Source: Endothia cerciana (taxonomy: Eukaryota; Ascomycota; Sordariomycetes; Diaporthales; Cryphonectriaceae). Taken from it: a stretch of 64,000 nt of DNA. The notes beneath the pieces were generated by a model. The model was not told the DNA's origin. It saw only the letters and a list, made by a program, of their open reading frames with translations, and ran no database searches. Both the position numbers and the translations under genes were made by a program. This document shows positions 11,189-23,373 of the stretch, one piece after another (position 1 is the first letter of the stretch; each line of letters opens with the position of its first letter). The stretch covers positions 310,001-374,000 of the forward strand of contig JALRMH010000019.1 in the NCBI GenBank assembly GCA_026119935.1, written 5' to 3'.

Positions 11189-13658
11189 AAGGGAAAGCGG
11201 CAGTGCAGGGTATGGGCACAAGCGTGGATGGGCGCCGTTGGTCAGGTCAGGGAGGAGGAGGAGCAGGCCTGGCAGGAATAGGAAGAGGAAGAGCCTGGAA
11301 GCGTGAGACTCAGAACACCAAGATCCTTCGCTGCTGCTCGTCAGCAGGCCGTGGCCCGGTTTAGCTAAGCCGGCTTGCTCTTCTGGTCTGGCTGTGTGTG
11401 CAGCTGCTGGTCCTCCTGGTCTGACAATCTGTCTCTAGCATATTTTGCGGGCCGCCGTGACGAGCGCGAGGCTGCACATTCCCACCCACGGGTTCTGGTG
11501 GGTAGAGCAGCTGGGAGGTGGACCAGGGGAGGTCGCCCGGGCGAGGAGCGAGGGGGCACCGGGGGCTCTCTGCGCACAGGTCCCCGTTAAGTATACGGGG
11601 GCCCCACAGGCCAGAGGATCCAAAGACCGCAAAGAGATACTCAGAATGTACAAGCAATTTGGCAGAGCCACGGTTGGGCAGAACCGTATCCCCATCAAGG
11701 CATCTAGGGCCGGTCCTCTGGGCCCTCTGGGGGTGAAAGCCAAGGTCTCTGAAGTCCACAATGGGCCTCAAGCGAGCGAGGTTCCGGAGAATTGGCCTCG
11801 TGGTTGCTTTCCGGCCGTCGGTAATGAAGATGCTCGGTACGGGGTGCGGTACGGATCATGGGCTTGTTGGGAACTGACAGCTGATGGGGACTGAGTCGGA
11901 GACAATCGGCGTCAGTGGAGGGCACTCCTCCAATGCAGGTACCGTGGTGTGATACATGCCATCAACCGAGAGTGATGGGATACCAATGGAGACGAGATGT
12001 TCAGTCCACGTGTGCACTCGGCATGCGGAGCACGTACGGACTGTAGTCTCCCACTTCCCTAGGACTTGTCGAGACCTCTGATTCCTGTGCCCGGAGACGG
12101 CAGAAGGGGCAACCAGCGGCAAAGTACCTGCGTTGTAGCATCGAACTTCGCAACCCGTACATGGCAGAGGATCTGGCCTGCCAGGCCCCTTGCTCATTAG
12201 AGATTGGGCCCGTTATTCGGCGCAAAAGTCAGGGGTGGGGCCTGAGGGCTTGATGCTCCTTGCGCTGGGGGGGGGGGGGCGGGCACACATGCGCCTCCGT
12301 ATTTGATCCCCCGGATCCTCGTAAGTATGCGAAGCGAGGTGGACGGTGATGGAGATATCCCTCTCAGTTCTGACCGCGGAATGCGAGCCGAGCAGGTAGG
12401 AGGCGGCGGCCGCGCTCCGCAACGGGAAACCTCCTCGTCCCAAACATCAACAAGCTAGTCATACCGGCCACCACGCACCTGATGCCTGCGTGTTTGGTTG
12501 GTAATCAGTACAGGCTCCTTGAGAGGGATACTGTACAGTAGAGCCGCCTGGAAAGCGGTGGCAACGCTGTGAGGATCCCTCCCTTCGGCAAGTGCGCTTT
12601 GACAATGCGGATATTTGGAGATAGTGGTGATTCTAGTCCGGGCTCCGAGCACTCTCAGCCGTGGAGAAGCCCAATACCCCCATCCCCGGCACCACACACG
12701 GAGGCTACCACGGCACCTGGACCTGCCAGCGTCACTGTGTGGCCAGTGTTCCAAGGCCTCTGGGCTGCACTGCGCGCTAGATGATGCTCCGGGGTCGTGG
12801 GTTGTGAAAGAAGCTTAGATAGGAAGAATGGCGGTGGCCAGAGGCTCGGAGCTCTGCTGCGGGGGGGGCAGATAGTCCTCAACAAGACAGGGTCATCACC
12901 TCCTTTGCTCCCTGGTCCCATGCCCGTCTAAGATTCCAACGTACCCATGCACCTCAGGACGACAGGGGTCGCGAAGACCGCAGTCCAGAGCCTTCCGACG
13001 CTGATCGGGCGGTTGTTTTGCGCATGATGATACTCTGCCGGAACCGTTCAGGGTCCGCCACGAGACCCATGCGCGGAGGCGTCGTTGAACTGGTAATTAT
13101 CACCAAATCGGCCCCCTCGCTGCTCTTCCTCATGACCGTGTCGGTCGTCTTGGTCCTCCGCGAGGTCAACCATGAGTGAGCTGCAGAGACGCCAGAAGAG
13201 GCGGGTCCCTCCGCCTCCAGATCCAGCCTTTGTGGACAGCCCGGTAGTACAGACCAAGACGTTCATCAGAGCGCAGAAACAATGTCTAGCCTGGCGGGGG
13301 AGAAGGGGAACGTCCTTGTCGATGCCGTCCTATCCCAAGCCCTCTCGCTTTGGCCTGGCTCGGCAAGGCTTCTCTGATTGGGTGCGTTTTTGCCATTCAC
13401 GTGGTGCAGGTCGGCATCCCGTGAGCGGGTGTTGTTCGACAGGGCCCAGTGGATTGAAGTCATCCGCTGACTAGCGTAGATCTCTGAGAAGCACTGGCCA
13501 GCAAGATCGCGCAGCGCGGGCCGTGGTTGGTGGCCATCCTCACCAAGCGTCAGAACGTTGCTTAAAAAAGGTGCCCTCCGTAGTAGCGAAGAAGGGCGAC
13601 CCGCTGGTGCTGATGCACGCCTGGCCGAAGACCTTGCTTACGTTGCCGTGGGCAAGGC

Positions 13659-13685
13659 CAGCACTACAAGCTCTTTGTAGTGCTG
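13659..13685. other. Perfect 11-bp inverted repeat (hairpin)
   Basis: CAGCACTACAA and its exact reverse complement are separated by the 5-nt loop GCTCT. It lies in non-coding sequence far from any gene. It could be a transcript hairpin, or simply chance in a long region. Confidence 0.7.
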
Positions 13686-14619
13686 TTGACTGTGTGTGGC
13701 TGCGGTCGGTACATGGTATTGTAGTAGCAGGCAGGGAGTCAATGTCTTGGTACCTGTGCTTCTTTCTCATCCTGGCTGCGCCGATTTGCTTCTAAGTCTG
13801 TGTGGGGCCCCTGGTCAACGATTCAGGACCTGTCCAAAGGCGACAGCCTCGCCATGCCCGCGGACGATGGGCATCTGCATTTAGCCACAGCGGGGTGGCC
13901 ATTGAATGCCTGAGCAGATCTCATGATGCCATCCGTGCTGAGAGTTGACGTCTTGTGTGGTAAGGACCCGCTATGGCTACTACTATGGAAGCTTGGGAGA
14001 CACAGAGCAGTCATCTTCCTCGCTCGGCCGTCACGGATGTGCCCCCCCCCCCTCGGCGAGCATTGAGAGTCAAAAGCCGCCGCTGTCCGATCTCTTTCAA
14101 GTTGTCATGCTGGTTCATGCATGTGTCCGCAGGTGCCAGGCGGCCCTGGAGATGTGAAGAACCGAGTGGCTCACTGTAGCGCGCTGGGCTCCGCAGCATC
14201 TGTATGGGGCCCTCTTTAGGCAGTCATTGTGGTAGGACAACGTCGGTCCTTGACAAGTACATACTATGGCAGTTGGCTCAATCCTGAGCCGAGAAATCTA
14301 TCCAATGTCCAGAGTCCACAAAGCGTAGACTGTCTTACACGTCAGTTGGGGACCGCTCCAGACCCTGTAGTGCACTACATACTTAGTACATACACATCAG
14401 TAGCAGTTCTATGTGCATTGCGGTAGGAGGGATGCTACAGCCCACAGTGGCAGCTGGGGACTACGAGTCAAGGGGCCGTTGAGGGGGCGTGCCAGTGGCA
14501 ACATATACTACCAAGACAGGCACGCCAGGGGTCGATGAAGGAGGGCCTACAAGGTGTAGAAGGGATGTGAAGTTCAATCTAGGTTGGAGAGATCATCAAA
14601 GACAGACAGAGCCTCATCG

Positions 14620-14641
14620 ATCATCATCATCATCATCATCA
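14620..14641. repeat. (ATC)n microsatellite
   Basis: About seven consecutive ATC units in the intergenic region upstream of STE12. No coding context. Confidence 0.8.
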
Positions 14642-17463
14642 CCAGGGAGGCGATGTGGATAGACAGGAATGTCCACTGCCAGTGCCACTGCTAGTACCGG
14701 TGCTGTCAAAGCGACGTCATGTCTGAGCATCCTCCACCTTCAAGGCTCGGGACTAATGGAGGTTCAATACCATGTACATAAACTCCCTGTTCAGATCCCT
14801 AGTCTGAACTCGCCTTCACCATGAACCCTTCACGCGATAATCGCCCTGGAGGGGGTCATCACCATTCCCCCCGATCGCCGATTCGAACTGAGAGGCAACA
14901 AAGTAGAGATAGATACATTGGGGTCCGGGCCCGGGTCCGCATAGTGAAGGACGGCCAAATCGGAGTTTGCCTGGCCTGTTCCGCGAGGCCAGCCCTCTCT
15001 ATTCTTCCTGGCCGTCCCCAGTCACGCAAGTCTTTCCCTCCCCCAGCTTCGTCCCACCCACAGGCATCCCAGCGTCCCACCCTTGTGGGCGGTCCCGAGA
15101 GAGGATTTGTGGGTGTGATATCTGAGAGGCCGAGCTTGCAGCGACCCCACCGCGCTCTTTTTTTGTTGCATTGCGGCAGACGCGTTTCAGAGTCAGCAGG
15201 GGTGAGCCTGATCTGCTCTTCCCGCTGGCGTCCCTGTCACGCCTGTCTCTTCCTGGGCTGGGCGGTGGGGTCCACTCGCCTCTTCCAGAACGATTTGATA
15301 CGAGCTCTCGGGCCATCTCCCGTCGGCGTCCTGGTCCCTCGCTTGGCCGACCATGTCATGTTGGTGTTGACCGTGCGTTTACTGTCCCTTTGGGCTTGGC
15401 AAGGTGCAGAGCCCGGGTGACGTTCGGGTGGCCTGACGAAATGGCCGCCGTGTGATTCAGCAACGCAGGCTGCAGATCTGTCTCTATTCGTGGCGCAACC
15501 CTTGGCGGGAACTCAGAGCGAGTGCTAGGATGAGTGGATGTCCTGTCTGAGCTAGGTCCCCCCCTCCACCGGGCGATTCTCAATTCTAGTCAGGCCTGCA
15601 TGGGAGTGCACACTCGCTCATGTAGTTCTTGGTTACAGCGTCATGTTAGAGGAGGTAGTCACCCCTACAGGGGGTCTCTGTCATAATCTCATCCGTCCAG
15701 AGGGCCCAAGCAAACTTGCTATACCGGCGGACTCGCCCCCGTCTTGAGGTATTTCGTCTACAAACCGAGGGCGGATATGCATCGCGACCGAGCAGTAGAT
15801 GTCATGCATTCACTCCCGGAAGGGAGCCGTTCCCGTCAGTCGGCTCTCCCGGAGGAGTCAGTTCTATGACGAGGCCCAGCTGTTGACTTCGTGAATCGTG
15901 ATACTGGGACGGGCGGGTAGACTCAGCAAGCGGCAGGTCATGCGTCGGATCATTTTTATTGCCTGATCTGGCAGCTCAGCCCTTTGCTTGCGGTGAGCAG
16001 AAAGGCCTGCCACCAACCCGGGGGGTCTCAGGGTGCAGATAGCGACCAAAGCTGGCATCGAGATACAAGGCGTCCCGACACCCTACGGAGACCCGAGCCT
16101 GGATGATCTCGAGCGAGCCGCATAGACATGCCCTCAAGCCACCACTACTACGGCTTGAAATCATGCCTCAGGGACTACGGTTTTGATTACAATCCTTCAC
16201 TCGCACGGCCAGGACCTGGTGGGATATCCATGCGCCAAAAGTCGCATCCGAGGCTGAAAGCAGTGCGACGTCCGAACGACTTGCGCAGATCAGATCAGCC
16301 GGCAGAGTTGCCCAGCCATCGCGAGGCAGCAGCAGCCGCCCACGCCGTCTAGGTGTACCTTGCGTGCCCTTGGTGGACAAAAGATCACGGACAGGGTCAG
16401 GCACATGCGGGATGGGGTGGGAGATGCGTGATGGAGGGTGGAGAACGAAGAACCAGAAAGAGAAGGTCGAGTGTTTGATCGACAGCATGCCGAGCATAAA
16501 GCCGATCTCTCATGACTTGAAACTTGACGCGCCTATGCAAGGGCCGCTTGCTAACGGTGGTGACAGGAGAGAGAGGACCATGACAATGACATCTTCACCC
16601 TCGTACGGCTCCTCAGGACTCTCGGTGTACCCCCTTCAAGGAGACTGCATGATCGTCCCGCTGCCCGTGAATCACGAGGATGAGTGAGGCTCGAATTAGT
16701 CTACACTATGCACCCGGATTGAACTTGTGGCGGTCATATGGACTGCTCCGCAGGAAGACATTCCAGCTCTTCATGCCCCTCGATGTCACCCAACGGGCCA
16801 ACTATCCCCTATCGTGGTACATGATGACATGCAAGTATCCCACGGAGTAATTTGCCCCCTTTGCAGTCCACCACCGCCGTCGCAAACCGTGATATGCTCT
16901 ACTGCTCGCATCGCACTCCCGCGCGCGTGGGACAGTCGCGGAGGGCGCACAGCAAAATGTTTCACAAGGTCTTCCATCTGAACGGCCGGGCTCGTCTGGT
17001 TGGGTTTTGCTATTTTAGGAGGCGCTTGTCCAGACGGGACTGAAGGAGGAAGCCTGACTAGGTCGGGAGTCCGCTTCGGCGAATAATAGGCCACTGGCGA
17101 TAGCAACGATGGCCACCCCCAAACCAGCCACGCCGTCCTCTTCCTTGCAGAAAACCGTCCTCGGTGCGACCCAGGGAAGATGACGGCCTGCGGAGTCAAG
17201 CACGCCAAATCTGAAGCACTAGCTCCCGTGCCTGACTGAGCATAAACGACGGCCTTCGAAACAAGACACCGGCCGAATCGTAGCGTGGGCAAGCCCTGGC
17301 TTTTCCGAATGCTGCCGGCGTGACGCTCGCCAATCTCGACGCCGTCCTTCGTTCCGCCCTTGCAAGCTTTAATTTCCCTGCCCGCCGGCCTCCAAGGGAT
17401 CCATCATCAACGTTACGCTGCGAGGGGGGAAGCCTAACAACTAGCAATCGAGCATGCCGCTTG

Positions 17464-17479
17464 CCCCCCCCCCCCCCCC
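17464..17479. repeat. Poly(C) run of 16
   Basis: Non-coding homopolymer, one of many G/C runs in the window's intergenic DNA. Confidence 0.8.
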
Positions 17480-20387
17480 AGCGTGCTCGTTTCGTCTTCT
17501 CACCCGCACCCGCACCGGCGCCAGCCTCCTGCTGTCCGGCTCGTCATGGTGCTGAAACTTGAAGGGCTGGCGAATCCCGTCCCTGTCGTCGAAGGTCGAG
17601 CCAGCAACGGCTCCTCCTCCACTGCACTGCACCCACGGACGTCGACCCAACCACAGGAAATCACCCACGGGTCCACTCTGGCAGGCTGCAGATGACCCTT
17701 GACTTGCTTGACTAGTGCTGCCTACAGGCGGTTTCAACAGGGGAAGCTTAATGTTTTCCGACCTAGCCTGCCCCATAGTGAGCTGGTCAGGGGAGCTCGT
17801 CAGGGCCCTAATTCGAACGCTCACCCAGTGTTTTTTTTCTCCGCCCGTGGTCCCGACGTTCAACGCCAAAGCGCCTGCATGTGCATCTGCTGGGTCGTCG
17901 ACAGAAATAGCAATGCCTTTCGTCTGGACTGCCTACTGGCAGCACCTCGTCACAAGTTTCCGCGGATCCTGAGAGCATATCGGATTAACGACTGCAAGAT
18001 CTCCGGATGGCCGTAACATCTGATAGGGCTGTCGATGGGCCGTCCCCGTACCTTAGCTGCACCCGCGCGCACCTACTATGGCGTTAAAGACCCCTCAAGC
18101 TTGTCCGTCGGCCTCGACACCTGCCGCACGTGGCCTTCGTGGCCTCGCCTGTCCCCCTTTCGGACTGCAGGCGCCAGTACAGCAACGGCGACAGCCTTGG
18201 GCACCTAGCAGCCCCGAGGGGCTCCAATCACCAAGCTCGACGATAAGACGTCGAAACAACATGCGAATGGCACGGCTGAGTGTTGCGCCCATCACTCACG
18301 AGTCACGAAACATGGCACTAGAACGGCAGGCTTCGATCAAGAAACATCTGCGTGTATTCCTGCCTTACGTTTGAGATGCTTCCAGGACCCCCAGCCGGGA
18401 CACCAGGAAACGTCTCGCCTGTCGACGCCTCGCCGGTGATACGAGAACCTCAACCACGTCGACCACCCCCAACTAGTTGCTTCCCATGCGGGTTCCCCCA
18501 CCGGGTTCTGAAACACGAGGGCAGGTGCGTCGACGATCTGGTATCGAGTCTCTTGAAACAATGACATCCACCTCTCCCAGACTTTGGGCAAGCCACATTA
18601 GAGTTCGGGCCTGGACCGGCGAATTATGGATGCCTTGGCCACTATGGGGTTTACCAGCAACTCTCTCTCAGGCATCCGAGCACCTGCAGCTTCCTATTGG
18701 TGTACCTGAATCTTGCATGAACTGGGCACTACCCTAGTCTTCCCAAACAGCGAAATAGAATCCTTCAGTCTGGGCCCGTGTTAATGCTACACTATTTGGC
18801 CACCTCGTATGCACAATCAACCTGTGGACGCCCCCGTCAAGAAGTATTCGACCGAGATTTGCCATCACGAGTGTCCCTCCCCTTCCCCACCACTGTGGGT
18901 ATCTATGGCTGACTTGGATATCAGATGATACCAGCAAACAGAGAAGGGATCTCCAGAGTCGCAAGAGCTCCTGCAGCAACAGTCCAGAGAGTACTGTGTA
19001 ATGCAGCGTCAAGATAAAGCGCCGGTGGGGTGTGGTAGTGGGCGAACTTTCCCCCACCATGTCAGGTATATGAAACACCAGGAGGCATCTCGCAGTCTTG
19101 TTCGGGCACCTTTCCGCTACGACGCCACCTTGCGAGGGTGTCCTTCGGCAGCCTTTCAGGTCACTTGCGGACCCTGCGAAGCACTCCGAGGCCACGTACT
19201 CGCGCGGATAGTGTCTCAAACGATGGCGTCTCTAAGGCCGACCAACTGGCATGACCCTGCCCGTCAAACATCCCAAGTGATCGAAGATGATAGCGCCGCT
19301 GTTTGAGGCTCTGCACGTTGCCATACGCCAACTGAGGCGAGAGCTGCTGTTGACCAAGGCGGCGAATGGATCGACGGCTCCGACCTTGCCATCCTAATCG
19401 CTTCGTATCTCAACCGCTGGGGTTACACAGTTACCCTAGCGTGTGGACCCTGTTCACCATCCCTCGAGTATCAGTATCTACGATCGTTGATGGTTGTGGG
19501 ATAGCTATCGCATTGTTCAGGGATTCTCGCGCAGTGCCCCGACGGTCAATATTGTGCTCGTCGCATTGAAGGATATTGCTAATATACCGAACTGCCGACT
19601 AGCGGGCTAGATGGAGGCAGCGGGTTATCGTGCCATTGCCGCAAGGCTGCTGTGGTTATCTGAGGCTCCAAGGCATTGCAGACGCTAGAATGCGACCTAT
19701 AGGCCCGAGGTGTCCAAATCCGCGGGCCATGGGGCTTAAAGAACCTCACCAGACGGGCACTTGAGCAAACCATCACCAGGGAACCTTCCCAACCCCCCTC
19801 ATCAATGAGCTACATGCCCCAGAGAATCTGCAAGCGCAGAATCCCATGAGGCTTGTCATGTGTTTCAGCCCCATAGCTCGCCCTTCGAGGATCCGGAGAG
19901 CTTGGTCAAAGGGTGCCGACGGTTCCCCTGGGCAGAGGTGAGAGCTGCAGTCAATCTCCTACAGAGTATCTCCATCTGATCATGCCCGTGCGCGGCTTTC
20001 GGTCCGAGTCCGCTGGCCTTACCAGATCTGTGGGCCTGAAATCTGGTCAAGATGTAAGTTAAGCCTTATGGTCTTCTCTGATCGAGCTCAGGCGGTCAAA
20101 AGCAGATGCAAGATTGCTTTCGAGATCTCTTACCGATTTCCTATGTGAGCTTGTTGCCCCGTTTTCCTCTCCGCAAGTCGTCGCCCGCCGACGTCAGGCG
20201 AGAACCTTATTTCCTAGCCAAATGGCACACCCATGGGCCCACATGATATCTCCACTTACGAGATATACTCAGCATGCCGACGGCTGAGGTACTGACCATC
20301 AGTACACCGCGCACTTCCTTTATCCTTCCAGGGTCCTCTTCCAAGTTTTGCCTCTAGTTAAAAGTTCCGTGATATCAACTGACCCTG

Positions 20388-20426
20388 GACACATCGGAAG
20401 ACACATCGGAAGACACATCGGAAGAC
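20388..20426. repeat. 12-bp tandem repeat, three copies
   Basis: The unit GACACATCGGAA occurs three times in direct succession, then partly again as GAC. It lies in the gene-poor region with no protein context that I can support. Confidence 0.85.
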
Positions 20427-20673
20427 GACCCGGACCAACACGGGAGTCTGCCGGACCCTTGTGCAGGGTCCTAGGGACTCCAGCGAGCGGGCTGAAGATC
20501 GACCTCCTGAAACTCACTTGGGCCGAGCTGGTGGAGATGTGACCGTCCCCTGCCCTCGCACCGATGGATCCACAGACAATCTTCTCGCCTTGTCCTTCAA
20601 GTAGACAGGTGTGGGGAGGGGAAGAAGGAGAAACGAAAAAAAAACCCGCGCCCTCGGGTCGTGGGCGCTTTGT

Positions 20674-20688
20674 GGGGGGGGGGGGGGG
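20674..20688. repeat. Poly(G) run of 15
   Basis: Non-coding homopolymer, with a short poly(A) run about 35 nt upstream. Confidence 0.8.
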
Positions 20689-23373
20689 CGCATAAAAATG
20701 CTAGGCCCGGGGGTGCTAGAGCTCCCGGCTGTCGGTCCTGGATGCAGTCAGGCTACAGGTGATGACGGGCAAGGGCTGGGGACGAGCCTTGTCATTGTCA
20801 CTTGATAGTACTTGGTAGCCGAGTGCGATGGCTGTGGTTGACAACCCGGTCGTGTCGATCGGGCTGGTGGTATGATCGGGTTAGTCTGGCGCTCAGATCA
20901 TCTCCTGCCCTGACTGTCGGCTAGGTCTGCAGCTCATCGACACTGGCAGTCTGTGATGGCGACATATCCAAGGTATCTCAGAAAGAGCGAGGAGTGGCGG
21001 AGGCGAGTGCGAAGTATTGTCTATGCCTGTATTCTGCAGGGAAGTGCTTGTGTAGAAGCGGCGGCAGTAGCTTCAGCCTTGTCAATGCTGCTAGTCAGCT
21101 TTGGTGGCGGGAGGGAGTCGCTTCGGGGGGTGGCTAGGTGCTCGAATGGACGCCCTCGATATCAGCTTCACATGGCCAGGCAAGAATGCATTACATCTTC
21201 GACCCAGAGTCGCTCGCGCTTAGGCAGCCTCGACTTAGTCTCTCAGAGGTGAAACAGCCTGTCCGTAGGCATGCGCAGTCTGGATAGCTATAGATCATTT
21301 TTCTAGTGAGGCCGGGTCTGACTTGAGGCTCAGTTCATCATGAACTTAAAGAAGACTCGGGTGGCAGGCAGGGCAGACCGCGAGGGGCGACATGATTGTT
21401 CTCGCATCAGCAACGCCGACCATGTCCTGGACCCGCCAAGGCTGAGGCCTGGCGGTGGAGCCTTGTGGTATTTCGATCGCATCCTATATCACTCTTTAAC
21501 ACCTGCTCAAGGGTAACGAAGATCTCTTGAACTTTATTGTTCATAATACCGAGCCAGTAGTCAAGTATGTTGTGATTCCGCATCTTGTGTGCTGCTTGTG
21601 GTCAACCCGACTCTGCCTAGATAAATTACTGACACGAGCTTGAGGTCATCTCAAGGCAGAAAGAGTCGGTCGGACGTGGCAATCCAGCCGCCTGTCATGT
21701 GAGACCTGAGAGAACATCTGCCTACGGTCTTCGGCATCGCAACCAAGGAATCACTGGGGCAATGCCGTAATATTCTGATTGTCCGCAGAAGATGAACATG
21801 TTAAAAAAAACTAAATAAAAAAAAGGGCTCTTTTGATAAAATGCCAAGGCATGGCATCTACCACCACCACTCTAATTCATACGAAACAAGCCTCCCAGCT
21901 TGCGAAGTCGAACCAAGCAAAAGATAGAAGGCAGACACCGGCGGACAGCCCGCGGGCTCAAGCTTCCGTCGCCAAGGGACTAACAGCCCACCTCTGTAAC
22001 GGCCCAGTCTGTTCGCGATGTCCAAGCGCAACCACATGCCCCCCGGAGCACCACGGGATGATGCGCAACTCAATCTCTCTCGTCCCTGAGCTTAACAGTG
22101 ATTGGCAATTTTTTTATTTTTTATTCTCCCCTGAAAAGCTCACCGCCTCGTGCGCCCGGGCATCCGGGCTCGGGCCTTGCTGAAGGATGAGGCCTGATGG
22201 GGATTGCTGAGCGGCTTGCATCAGATTCCTCCTCAACGTTGTTGGCGATGAACACCGCCAGGAGGCTAGGAGGCTGATTTGATGCCCTATGGAGCTATAC
22301 CAACCTCTATGTCTGCATTAGAGACATCTGCCATCAGCGCAAGCCGCTTTAGGACCAGCGCACGCCCAGCAGCCCACCCTGGAAGCCACTGCTACAAGCA
22401 GCGGAGATCTCTCGCTGCGCTGCGGACTTACACCGGTACCTCGGTAGGCCTGGATGAGTTCACCCTATCTGCAGCCATGCTCAGCCTCTCGGGTTTGTGC
22501 TACTCATACTAACGGCGAGATTCTGTGAGTGCCACCCGCCAGGGCAAGGCGGCAACCCGCGCACCCGTCCATCTATGGGCCGCAGTAGCGTCTCCGCGGG
22601 CATGGTACGATGCCCTAGGAAATGTGAACAGTGTTTTGGGATTCGAGAACATTGGTAGAATAGATGCCGACGAGATGGGTTTAATACCTGGGCAGGATAC
22701 TTCTGCTGATCTGCATTTACTGGCGAACAGGTGGCAGTGTCGAAAATATTCAGGCACGGGGAGGCTATGAGGGTGTCAAGTCCCTTGAGCACACAGATTG
22801 CACCGGAGTGTTGACTCGAATTTGCTCTATGCTCTTCATGGCATAAACAGAGGTCTCGGGCCACATCGGGCGACAATACCTAGAACTTTGACCCACGGCG
22901 ATGCTAGAGGTTCTCTGCTTAGAAGCTGACGGGACGTTGAATTCCACGCAACTTTTCAGCAGACTGGAAATGGGCTGAGTCGTGAAGGGCACCGGACGAC
23001 GACAGTGGCTTACAGCCTCGAGTCAGAGGTTGCTGAGCAAAGGGAGAGGCCGAAACACTTTCTTGTGGGACGAATCTCCGCAAGGGTCATGCCCACTGTC
23101 CACACAGACTGACGCAAACGAGCTCAAGAGTCAAAAAAAGTTCCGACCGTGTATCAATTGCCAGATCATATGTCATGTCCGAGAGTCTGTGAACATGGTG
23201 TCATTTTGGAGTCAGAGACAGACAAGTGGAGCTGGTCTTAGCAATACAGTACGGCTTAGCCACCATCGAATCACTCGAAAGTTCTGGGTGTTTTGGGAAT
23301 GATCATCGTTAAACACTGAATCATTATTGACAGAGGTCGCTCGCTACCTCGGGCAAGTCCTAGCCTGAGTATC

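Larger units (their letters stand above)
9433..23373. other. Gene-poor region of about 14 kb upstream of STE12
   Basis: Between the STE12 start codon (9432) and the NOC3 stop codon (23374) I find no frame with family-like motifs, sensible splice sites or coding-like codon use. The longest frame is about 200 codons and reads as random Arg/Pro/Ser-rich sequence. The first 1-1.5 kb must contain the STE12 promoter and 5' UTR. Base composition is mixed and not strongly AT-rich, so it does not look like heavily RIP-mutated transposon sequence. Visible structures are poly(G)/poly(C) runs, an ATC microsatellite, a 12-bp tandem repeat and an 11-bp hairpin, each listed separately. Confidence 0.6.

Noticed and set aside
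11155..11190. GGGACAT copies plus poly(G), considered as a telomere-like repeat
   Set aside because: Only two imperfect copies, and not the fungal TTAGGG unit.
14750..14775. GGTTCAATACC, resembling a tRNA B box
   Set aside because: The flanking 5-bp stem does not pair and no anticodon arm is found upstream.
14821..15420. 199-codon open frame in the gene desert
   Set aside because: Arg/Pro/Ser-rich random-looking reading with no family motif, codon bias or splice sites; a chance frame is expected in 14 kb of GC-rich DNA.
10400..23300. RIP-degraded transposon block
   Set aside because: Composition is not AT-rich, and no transposase or reverse-transcriptase fragment or terminal repeat was recognised.
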